Shown here piece by piece: positions 33,557-44,005 of a stretch of 64,000 bases of DNA. Origin of the DNA: Protula sp. h YS-2021 (lineage: Eukaryota > Annelida > Polychaeta > Sabellida > Serpulidae); the NCBI GenBank assembly GCA_949752745.1, contig OX457025.1:50773098-50837097 (forward strand), in the 5' to 3' direction. The translations under genes and the position numbers were made by a program. Under the pieces are notes generated by a model. It worked only from the letters and a program-made list of their open reading frames with translations, had not been told where the DNA came from and did not search any database. Numbering within the stretch: the stretch's first letter is position 1; every line of letters begins with the position of its first letter.

Positions 33557-36350
33557 CAGATTGGATTTAATCGCGAGTTTCAGACGACCCAAGAAAGATT
33601 TCTCAGGGAAGTCACACCGAAAATGGACACAAGGCCGCCTGGATACTGACAGCATGAAAAATCGGCAATATCCTGGAATGTTCCCGTTTATCTCTTTAAA
33701 TGCATTAAAACGTCGTATTACCCTTTATTCTGTATTTTGTATTTCACAAATAGGAGGAACGTTCCAGTACATATAGGTTCAAGCTAATAGACGTTTGATT
33801 TACATAAGCAAAAAGGCCTGAAGTTTTATCAAATGACAACTATGAATATGTTCACCATAGAGCCGAGCAGCTGTAAAAACCATGTGCTCGTGGGTAAAAT
33901 CAAAGAAAAGCATAAAGTTTTGCAAAAATAATAGCAAATACACCTCTTCTTTCTGCTTGATGATCATGAAGTTGGGATAGGGGCCATTCATGTGGTGCGT
34001 TCGCAGGGAAGATAGTCGGAGCCAAAGCATACGCACTGCGTGCAGGTGGGAAGGGGGATCAAGCCACCAGCGTGCCCACACAATTTTCAATATACCTATG
34101 AATATTGCATTTTACTAAGCGTATGTGGGTACAGGGGGAGGGGGTATGGTCCAAAGCGTACGCACTGCGTACAAGGGGTATGATTGACTAAAAAATATGA
34201 CATTATCACTATGATATATAATAAATCTGAATAAATTTGCGAATATGAGCCAATGCTTGAAGAGGAAGAAGCGAGTTCCATCGCTAGAAAACATGTTGAG
34301 AAAACAAAAGGTATCGAAACATTGATTTATTCATTTCAAGCTTCAGTTGCAAAGCATTTGTAAGGATTTTCGCCAATAGGTGCCACCATATAATCCCCAG
34401 TGTCTGGGCAAGCATTACAATAAACCACCCCGACATGTTAGAATTAAATAAGCGGTTTCTTAATTAGTTTATGTCTTTTAACATACAGAAAACGCTTAGA
34501 ATCTTTTCTCGAAGCAGGTAAATTGTGCAAATATTTTCAGATGGGAAAATTGGTACAATTTTTGCTTCGACGGTATAATTAAGTCACTGTTTGAAGTCGT
34601 TCAAGAATACTTTTACAGCAGTTTATGGTTTTGAAGATCAACAACTTTTTCTGGTTTGTTGTTTCATTTTGATGTAATCACGCATAGTGTTTGATGTTTC
34701 CTTTTTAGGTACTAGATCTGCCTATCAAGTGGTCTGCAGAAGATACTCTTGCAGTGTAGACACACTTTTTCTTCATTTTTGCAGAAACCAAAAGAACCTT
34801 ATCCTAGCAATCTCACTCCTATCATTGAACCAAACAAAATTATAGGTATTAAAAAATAGTTTCAAGGACTTTTCAGGACGATCTGTTCCTAGGAATCATT
34901 ATAGCTTGTAATTTATAGCGTATAGGAAAGTTGAATGGTCGGTTTAGTTATTATAAAGCATTGAAATATACATCTCTCCATTACGATTTCAATTGGTTAA
35001 ATTTTAAGTGTCTATTTCTTTCCTTTAAGGCAAGACTTAGATTATGATATTCTTCGGCATAAAATCCATAAAGAGTATCGAACACGTACCTCGAGATGAA
35101 CAGTACAAAAAGATACGAGCGAAAGTGATCAACGAAAGAAAGACACTGCACATCAACATAAATAAAAATCTCAAGGTTGGATGATGGAACACTTGTCTTA
35201 AAAGTACCCAGTCTTTCAAGTTTGTGACAATTTACCTGTGATATTCTTAGCGTTCTTGCCAGTGAACACTTGTTGGATCTTGCTATTGATCGCTGAGTGA
35301 CGTGTGTGTGAGACACAAAGTTTTCATCAGAGCCTTGCTGAGAGTTTGCTGATGCAGCTCTCATGCATGAATAGTCAAGGGAGGCTGTTCTTGGGGTGTG
35401 TCGGTTTGATGTTGAGCTGGGTTCGGTTTGGTTTTTTTATTTTTGCAACGACCGGACTAAGGTCAAAAGATGCATAATGCTTTTTACTTGTCTGTCTGCG
35501 AGGGTGTGCGTCGCGGATGACACAAGTTCCAATGGGCGGATTCAATCAAACCTGGTATGTGGCTTCTATACAATATGTTTAAGAGCTGATCAGGCTTTAG
35601 TGACATTGAGTGAGAGTCCAAGGTCACACTGATACTTTAAAATTTAATAATTTCACTTACATCGTATTAAAAAAGCGTGACACTGAAAACGTTGGTTGGG
35701 GTAGCTATTTTTCAACGGGCACATTTCCTCCATATATAATATATTAACGCCCATGCGAGTCCTTAAGTTTATGGCTGTCACATATATCGTCGCTACGCAA
35801 ATGCGTAGGCAGCAGCATGTCATTTTATTGCAGTGTAACCCCTTTTTGACAACCTGCCTACGACCACATAATTCCTTCGTCACTTTTTTAAATGCCCGTC
35901 TTAAGGTATTGAATTTAAAGTATTGAATTTAAAAAACAACCAAACGAACCTAAAGTTTTGAATTCGGTTTTCGGATTTGCTGAACCCGGCACACTCCTAC
36001 TGTTCTGTTATAAGAATTTTGAGTATACTTATCGACTGTGATAGCGTAGTTTAACATTTCATTTATTTGTAAGCACACAATGCCAGACTTAAGTAGACCA
36101 TGCTCAAAAAAGAAAATAGGGAGACCTCATGTATATTCTTTAGATCAAAATATTTCTTTGCTTGTGAACGATTTTGACATTGTTCCTCCCAAATGTAGGT
36201 CCCCAACAATAACTATGAAAACTGTAAAACAAAAGATAATATGAAAGTTCTCCTTATGTACCATGAATGAGTATGGCATATCTCAGTCGCATCAGCAGTG
36301 TATGGATTTAGACGGTGCCTCGTATTCATGCATTTCCGTTTTATCTGTAA
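33557..36350. other. No convincing gene
   Basis: AT-rich sequence with two similar short segments around 34010-34060 and 34130-34180 (GGGGGTATGGTCCAAAGCGTACGCACTGCGT-like). One short frame, 36080-36244 on the + strand, encodes about 54 residues beginning MPDLSRPCSKKKIGRPHVYS. It has a GRP AT-hook-like triplet and no other support. Confidence 0.4.
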
Positions 36351-36600
36351 ACTTTTATTGTCCGAACGATATCTCAAAAACTATTCATCGGATCTTCATC
36401 AAAGCTGACAGGAAGAAAGTATATAAGGTATAGATGTGCAACGAGTGGTTCGATTTGTCACGTGACCTTCTGGTCACATGACCGTTGCACTTAAAACTTT
36501 TTTTGTCCGGGCGATATCTCGAAAAGGTAACTCGCCCACAGTGATGTAACATTGGCTGAGGGCACTGCATCTCCGATGCCTATGTTTTTACTTAAGGGTG
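36350..36600 (+). repeat. Dispersed repeat, copy 1
   Basis: Contains GATATCTCAAAAACTATTCATCGG, then GGAAGAAAGTATATAAGG and CCGGGCGATATCTC, ending with GCATCTCCGATGCCTATG. A copy in opposite orientation, partly duplicated, lies at 38105-38540. Confidence 0.7.
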
Positions 36601-36954
36601 TCAAATGTTGGCAAATATAAGAGGCCTTCCATTTAGTACGCACGCAAAAATTTACCAGTTTTTATCCTCTCCCCCTCCACTCGTCAATTGTGGCGTCATT
36701 TTGAAGTTTAATATAAGCGTGCCCACACCATAAGACTCCCTTCCCTCTCTTTGCGTACGTAATAAATGAATGGCCCCTAAATAGAGCGCTTCCAAACATT
36801 TTAATTGTTAAAGAGTGTGAGATGAACGAGGGATTGTACTTGTCTGGCTACCTGACACAGTCGCTTTTCACATTATTTTGACCTGCTATCTGGTGACTGA
36901 GTAAACATTCAAAACATGCTGTTGACCTAGCTAGGTCATGAGAATTGCTTTATT

Positions 36955-37250
36955 AGCCCCCTGTCGCGTAGTACGGAGCAGGGTACTACAGCTGTATTGA
37001 ATTTGGATCCGTCCGTCCGTCTGTCAACATTTGGAATGGGGAGTCGTTTCGGTTACAGATCACGAGAACTACCCGGAGATTCCATTCAAATATTGCATAA
37101 GGATAGAATATATGTTGTGGCTGTGCACCTGGGTATCTTTCGTTTTTGGGAATGCGTAAAAAATTTTACTTTTAGCATAAATGTATTACAGTCTTGTGAT
37201 TGGACTCCCGCGGGAGACCCAGAGTTGACATAAGGATTTTTAGTCCATCG
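36955..37250 (+). repeat. Helitron-like head, degenerate
   Basis: Starts TATTAGCCCCCTGTCGCG, then GTACGGAGCAGGGTACTAC and GTCCGTCCGTCTGTCAAC, the same signature as the heads at 15547 and 55035. No matching 3' end is clear. Confidence 0.5.
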
Positions 37251-37625
37251 ACAGTACCTTCGAGCGCTTTTGTTACAAGATACCGGCCAAAGAGCTGCGA
37301 AAATACAACCCTGCAGTTTGTGGTATGAAAAAGTAACTAAGTCTTTAGGCTTTAGCGTCTATTCCTCCCATGTTTAGAATGGTTGCGCTACCACAGGGGG
37401 GCACATAAGGATTTTTTTTACCTTCGCTAATTTGGCGAGGGACGTTCAGCTCACCTTCGCCAATTCGAATTCACTTTCGCCAAATTAACCCTCTTACTAA
37501 AACTAGAACTTAATTTGTTTATTGCATATAAACTATACATCTTCTTAACCATATTGTCCAGTTTATGTCTTGATAGAGCGACATCGGTAGTACTCAGTCC
37601 TGACCGATTTGTACCTTTCATCCAA
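37251..37625 (-). repeat. ~370-bp dispersed repeat, inverted copy
   Basis: Reverse complement of about 49680-50050: shared features include GGTACTGTCGATGG, TTTGGCGAAAGTGAATTCG, AAAAATCCTTATGTGC and GACATAAACTGGACAATAT. Confidence 0.85.
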
Positions 37626-38104
37626 AGCGTTTAACTTTTTAAGCTTGATTACGAAAAAATTCACATTGTGCCAAATTGTAAAAGTGTAGGACCTATCTCT
37701 CATTATTGATATATTTTTATTATTATTTTTTGGGGCGGAGGATGGGTGTAGGGGAAGGGGGCTAGTAACTACGTCCGTCCATCCGTCAAGCTTTTGGGTA
37801 GTGTTCTTGTATGCACAACTCCACCGAACGGGTAAGCACACATTTCAAATCCTATACAGATTTACTCCCCGTGTATTGTAGTTGTGCACGTCGTATTCAG
37901 CTTCTCCGATTTTTCATTTATTTAGCCAAAATTGAGGTCGAAACTCAGCCATTTTATTTGAAAGTATTTAAAATGCATGCATGCAAACTGAACTTTTAAA
38001 ATATGTCACACTGTGTTTATGTTATAAAACGTTGAAAGAGCGAAACACGAATAAAAACAGTATGTCATATTTCACTTCTTGTGTAATTAACATTCTCAAA
38101 CATA

Positions 38105-38540
38105 GGCATCGGAGGTGCAGATCCCTCAGCTAATAGCGGATACATCACTGTGGTCTAGTTACTCTTTTGAGATACCGCCCATGCAAAAACAATATACAAG
38201 TGCAACGGATGGAGCGACGGACGGATCCTTGCACATCTACACTATATATACTGTCTTTTTGTAAGGTATGGTTAAGATCCGAGGAATAGTTAAGTTATCG
38301 CTCGGACAAGAAAAGATATCGCCCGCGACGGGCGGACAGACGAACGGACGTGGGACAAATTGAATCCTCCGTTGCACATCTGCACTATATATACTTCCTT
38401 CCTGGAAGGTTTTGTGAAGCTCCGATAAATAGTTTGAGATATCGCCCGGACAAAAAAGTTTACGGACAGACAGACAAATGGATGGACGGACGGGCAGACC
38501 GATACCAATAACCTTCAGCCAATATTGGCTGAGGGATAAA
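38105..38540 (-). repeat. Dispersed repeat, inverted and partly doubled copy
   Basis: Contains GGCATCGGAGGTGCAGATCC and GATATCGCCCGGACAAAAAAG, complementary to 36350-36600, with a second internal copy (about 38205-38330 and 38365-38480) and a TGGACGGACGG tract. No gene. Confidence 0.7.
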
Positions 38541-39104
38541 ATTAGTAGCGGCTTGATCAGTTCGACGTCGGGGAATAGCACCCAGTCTATTTCAATAAAT
38601 ATATGCCGTCTTGCATCCGGTCAACAATTTTACCTCACTGTGATCTCACTGTGACTTAATACCATCCACATGCTGATGTCATAGTGTGATGTCACCGAGA
38701 TAAATTGTTAGAATGTGCCATCGGGTAGGGAAACACAAGATCCCCACATTGATAACTCCTAATGGTCGCCCAGTGCACTTACTCATGACATGTCCTTGGC
38801 ACCCTCATGTTGCGATGAGGTAACTTGACGTTGTTCTATGTCAGGCATTGCCGCCGCCTCTGCTACCTCAGACCTTGGCGTGTCTCGCGATGATTTCGTT
38901 CTTTCCCCCACATTGGGCCTGAAATAGAATGGGTCTGTCTCTAATTAGGAATGTTTGACTAGGTTGCAAACGGCGGAGAGAAAACTACAATTGAATATGC
39001 CAACAGGGTAGAGGAGTACGTGAAATCACTGAATGGCTAATGTGCCTGCATCACACAAGCCCTGCTAACACTGAAACGCAAGGTGAGATCGGAGCTATTC
39101 TTAA

Positions 39105-40137
39105 CCTAACGATCGAAAAGTATTTCGTGAACTATCTGATTACGTAACAGTGAACTGTTATTTCGTGAACTATCTGATTACGTAACAGTGTACCGTTTAA
39201 ACAGAGTAGGTGAAACTGTCTCTGACCCAGTTCCGGCTGTTAACAAATCTTACCCTAATGTGGCAACTTCTGTGGTCGATAGAATGCGTTAGTGTGTTGC
39301 CTGGCGCGTCTGGTTCGATGCTGGGAGAGGTCAAGTTATGTTTCGGCGAGGTGTTGCCGAAGCTGCGCTCTAGGGCTGGGCCGTTTAACCTCGAAATTGG
39401 ACCTGGACTTCTGGATGTGGTAAAATTCGTTTTAATAGATTGATTTATATGTAAAACCATACGTATTATGCTACTGTGATATTAATTTGTTTATAGGATA
39501 CAATTATTTTAGAATTGTTAGCGCCTAGGGATGCATCAAATAGGCACGTTATAAATAACGTTTATAATAATAATAATAAAAGAGATAGTTGCAAGGCCAT
39601 GGATAAACACCTACTATGAAGATCAAACGACCTCGCACGTGCGACCTGCTCGCATCCAGCAGCATTGACGCAAAGCGAACTAAACAACGACGATGAATTG
39701 CAGAAAGGGAAAAACTCATAAGTCCAAGGAACAGCAAACTATTTGACTCCTGGATGTCAACACAAGTGGAACTGAACAGCAATCGGTATCATATTCATTG
39801 ACGCCATGAAGAGGAATCTTGAATGCAAAGCCTAATCTGTTATTTACAGAAAGTGATAAGAAACAGATGTGTGCCACGACGCCAGAGAAAGTTGCAAGGA
39901 CATGGATGTTGACCTAGTACACAGATGGAACTGAACAACAACTGAGACATACCGACGCCATCACAAAGCCGCCCTTCAAACTCAAGGACTACTCCCAACC
40001 CTGCAGCTGCACTGAAAAGTGTACTCACCCAAAGGAGCTGTGTGCTGCCGCGCTGCAACGGCTGTCATGCCTACTTCAGGTAAACGCTGCACCAGTCAGC
40101 CCACCCACTTACATCTCTATCTGAAATGCAAGATTTA
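39105..40137. repeat. Tandem duplication, unit 1
   Basis: Parts of this unit recur in order at 40138-41478: 39105-39405 matches 40138-40402, 39425-39590 matches 40765-40925, and 39590-40137 matches 40925-41478. It contains a ~165-bp segment ending in (ATA/TAA)n at 39558-39582, which looks like a LINE or SINE 3' tail. A small 39-bp direct duplication lies at about 39113-39190. The open frames in it are broken and not conserved between the two units. Confidence 0.85.
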
Positions 40138-41478
40138 TCTAACGATCAAAAAGTATTTCGTTAACTGTCTGATTACGTCACAGTGTACCGTTTAAACAGA
40201 GTAGGTGAAACGGTCTCTGACCCAGTCCCAGCTGTTAACAAATCTTACCTTAATGCGGCAACTATCTGAGGTCGATAGTATGCGTTAGTGTGTTGCCTGT
40301 TGCGTCCGGTTCGATGCTGGGAGAGGTCAAGTTATTTCTCGGTGAGGTGTTGCCGAAGCTGTGCTCCAGGGCTGGGCCATTTAACCTCGAAATTGGACCT
40401 AAATATGGAAATAAACATCCTGCAACCCAAGAAAGGTACAATGCCTTCCAGAAGCTGCAGTGAGTAAAGGCAAGGTTACACGCAGCAGCTGTTTAACGCC
40501 ATCCAACTTGTACTCGTCTCTTCCTTAATCGAAATTCTGCTACAAAGCTGCTTCAAGCAAGAACACCTGGTCCATACCAAGACCTTCGTCCGATGACTTC
40601 CAACTGTCGGCACCTCTAAGGAACAGGTATCTCGGAAGACGCGACACCCAGTACTAAATATCATTGGTTTTAGCGGGCCGTGGAATGGATTAATAAGAGA
40701 AAATAAAAAAACTCATATCACTAAGGAAGAACAAATACTTGATTCCTGGATGACTCCTGGATGAGGTAAAATTCTTTTTAATAGATTGATTTATATGTAA
40801 AACCATACGTATTATGTTACTGTGAAATTAATTTGTTTATAGGACATAATTATCTTAGAATTTTTTTGCGCCTATGGATGCATCAAATAGGCGCGTTATA
40901 AATAACATTTATAATAATAATAAAAGAGATAGTTGTAAGGCCATGGATAAACACCTACTATAAAGATCAAACGACCTCGCACGTGCGACCTGCTCGCATC
41001 CAGCAGCATTGACGCAAAGCGAACTAAACAACGACGATGAATTGCAGAAAGGGAAAAAACTCATAAGTCCAAGGAAGAGCAAACTACTTGACTCCTGGAT
41101 GTCCACACAAGTGGAACTGAACAACAATCGGTAGCATATTCATTGACGCCATCAAAAGGAATCTTGAACCCGAAGCCTTATCTGTTATTTACAGAAAGTG
41201 GAAAGAAACAGATGTGTGCCACAACGCCAGAGAAAGTTGCGAGGACATGGATGTTGACCTACTACACAGATGGAACTGAACAACAACTGAGACATACCGA
41301 CGCCCTCACAAAGCCGCCCTTCAAACTCAAGGACTGCTCCCAACCCTGCAGCGGTACTGAAAAGTGTACTCACCCCGAGGAGCTGTGTGCTGCAGCGCTG
41401 CAACGGGCTGTCATGCCTACTTCAGGGAAACCACTTACAGCACACCCACTTACATCTCTATCTGAAATGTGACGTGGA
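40138..41478. repeat. Tandem duplication, unit 2 with extra ~360 bp
   Basis: As unit 1, but with about 360 bp extra at 40403-40764, starting AAATATGGAAATAAACATCC. Either this insert was gained here or lost from unit 1, where 39405 is followed almost at once by TAAAATTCG. No gene recognised in either. Confidence 0.82.
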
Positions 41479-41749
41479 ACGTATGATATATAATATCCTA
41501 AAAGACATTTATTCAACACTATCTTGGATCTTCGTTAGCTCTGTGTTTTTATCCTTATTCCATAAATTATATATGCCACTCTTGCTTTATTTGCACTGAG
41601 TTTTTTCACAAACTTAATAAGTATTCTACGCATATGATTCTCTCTTTCAAAGTTAATATTCAACAATATTTTTTATATCCTGGGTGCAGATCCAGTGCCT
41701 CTGTTTATTCACTTTCATAAGGTATTTAGAAAACTGGTAAAAATATTTT

Positions 41750-42090
41750 ATTAAAAAATAAAGTGTTATTTGATTTTAAAACTCTGGTGATGCGCTGCCC
41801 CTTTTCCCCCTTAATCCCCCACGCTACTCGACTTGACAGCGACGGAGCGTGCCAGACGGAGATGTAGACAGAGCGTCTCGGGTTACAGCGTGCCGTCATG
41901 CAAGGCGGGAGCGAAGCACACACTCAGTAACTCGGGGGCGGAGCTCGCCCCGGAGTACCTTCTGTCATGCCTGTGTTCTATTGGCCGTTGAGTCGTGCAG
42001 GGATTAAGTCGGACGGTACATAACAAGGCTCTTCCAAGCTTCCCCTCACAAATGCAAAGCAAGCACTGGTCAAGCAAGCGCTTCCAGAGA
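41750..42090 (+). repeat. Split direct repeat A1
   Basis: 341 bp, near-identical to A2 (48850-49190) at a constant offset of 7100 bp. It contains GGAGCGTGCCAGACGGAGATG and ends CTTCCAGAGA. Confidence 0.95.
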
Positions 42091-42269
42091 GCAAAAGGAA
42101 AAAAAGAACAGAAAGACACAGCCAAATGGAATATTAGCTAGCCTTCAGGATAAAATAATAATAAACTAAAAAAAAAAAGAAAAACAGGGCGTAAGGTAAA
42201 GGGAATAAAATGTATATATAAAAAAACAATAAATAAAAGTGTGATATATGCGACATTGTGTATAAACTT

Positions 42270-42470
42270 GAAGCTCTTAATTGCAATTTGTGGATATCAA
42301 TTGTTAAGCCTAACAAGCGTCACCCGAACAGCTGACAAGCTTGGACTCTGAATTGCAATTAGTGCAAGGGATTGTTAGGATTTGGGGCATCAATATGCGT
42401 GAGTACTCTAATTGCAATTAAGATCTTGCCTGAGCAGTGCCGTCTGAATAGGGCATTAATTGCAATTACG
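42270..42470 (+). promoter_or_regulatory. Four palindromic AATTGCAATT sites in element leader
   Basis: AATTGCAATT occurs at about 42279, 42351, 42411 and 42459, within TTAATTGCAATTA-like contexts spaced 48-73 bp, between A1 and the gag start. The palindrome and regular spacing suggest protein binding, but no function is known. Confidence 0.4.
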
Positions 42471-42544
42471 GCCAAGCAGTGAGCCCCCTATAACTGTATA
42501 AAAAAATTTAAAAAAAAGAGTGAGAGAGCAAGGAAACAAAAAAA

Positions 42545-43552
42545 ATGAATAAGGATAAAGTCGACAGTGCAATTAAAGAATTGAAAGAATGGGCTGCGTC
42601 GAGAAACCTTCTCGAATCCACTGTCGACGCTCTCCTGAGCGAGGAATTCTTTTCCATCGACAGTGTACTGCACATTGACAAGGTCGTCATTAAGGCGCTA
42701 AAACTCTCGCTCGGCCAAGAGAGAATGCTGCTAGCGGCCATCGCAGACCTTAAGGACGCAAAGTCCGACAGTGTGAGTTCCCGCACCGGTCCCACATCGG
42801 ACATCATTGATAAATTTCCGGCCGACAGACCCCGGCTACGCAGCGACGCGGCACCAGCTACCCTGAATGACCTTCCACGCCTTAACACAGAGACGATGAC
42901 AGCCATGCTAAACTCCCCGCTGGACAAGCCGCAGACCCCGGACGACGACCCATGGCAGACCGGGAGAACCCCAGGTAACACGCGACCATTATTTGTCCAA
43001 GATTTCTGTGGATCCTTCCTGGGGAGTCAGGGCACAGAGACAGTGTTATCGTCGAACGGTGATGCGAAAGTGATCGTGACGAGCGCGGCGAAACGCGTGA
43101 GGCCTGAGGACACCACGTGGCAGCAGTGGGTGAAAGGCCACGCCCGCATCTTTAGCGCCCTAAAGCGCTCAGGACAGTTGGAGACGGAAGACGAGCGTGA
43201 TCGCTACAATCTCTACGGCATAAAGTTTGGAGATATGTGCGAGCATTACCCGCTAGCCAACTGTATGAGGTATGATTTCGAATACTGGTAACGGGTGGCG
43301 TCGGGGCAAATCCGTTGGGGAGACGACGATACGTATCTCCTAGGCATATGTTGCTTCTCGTCTCGCCCCCAATCAACATCCACCAGGAAGCAGCACGCTA
43401 GACCCAGGGTGGAAGCTCCAAGGGCCCCGAACGGCATGGAAATTTGTCGCAACTTTAATTCGCGCCGGGGTTGCAGTCTACTAAACTGCCGATTCATGCA
43501 TGCCTGCCTGAAATGTTTCCAGGACCACCCCGAGATTGCTCACAGAGACTAG
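42545..43552 (+). CDS. Gag-like protein of the PAT/Ngaro-like element, one internal stop
   Basis: Starts at the ATG at 42545 after an A-rich leader and runs in one frame to TAG 43550-43552, interrupted only by TAA at 43289-43291. Residues 1-248 are acidic/helical. The region around WQQWVKGHARIFSALKRSG is the conserved DIRS gag core, and the part after the stop (RVASGQIRWGDDDTYLLG) continues it. Near the C-terminus is a CCCH-type finger, CRNFNSRRGCSLLNC then CLKCFQDHPEIAH. It should bind element RNA and form particles. The TAA is probably a disabling mutation; readthrough is the alternative. Confidence 0.87.
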
Positions 43553-44005
43553 GGGCACGCCGTCTCTAGCCCACTGTCTGACCGGCTCGACGAATGGGAA
43601 CGACAACTTGAAACGGATAAGGACAAGGTATTTATTCTCAACGGATTACGTAATGGGTTCGATATCGTTAACGTTCGCACGGAAAATATTCAGTGTGCCG
43701 AAGCCCCCAACAGCCGCGTGGCTGAGCGACAATATCGTGATGAGGTAGAGAGCGAAATAAAGAAGGAAATTGCCCTGGGTCGCTATAAAGTAGTGGTAGA
43801 AAAACCGGTCATTGTCTCCCCGCTCTCCGCCATACCCGAAGAAAACGGTGAAATCAGGCTAATTCACGATTGCTCGCAACTAGAAGGCCTTTCTGTCAAC
43901 TCCCACGCCACCCCCGACAAACATGTTTTTACATCCGTGGACATCGCTGCCGATATGGTCGGTAAAAACTCGTTTATGGCAAAAGTGGACCTTAAATCAG
44001 CTTAT
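43553..44005 (+). pseudogene. PAT/Ngaro-like pol, N-terminal part (before the LINE)
   Basis: Directly follows the gag TAG in the same reading frame. It has SPLSDRLDEWERQL, then EIKKEIALGRYKVVVEKPVI and IRLIHDCSQLEG, the fingers of a DIRS reverse transcriptase, up to VDLKSAY, where the LINE interrupts. No ATG is near the gag stop; the first plausible start codon is well inside. Expression as a gag-pol fusion by readthrough of the TAG is therefore possible but unproven. Confidence 0.85.

Noticed and set aside
34794..34846. Small exon between AG and GT with an open 17-codon frame
   Set aside because: Too short, no partner exons and no recognised protein; this arrangement is common by chance.
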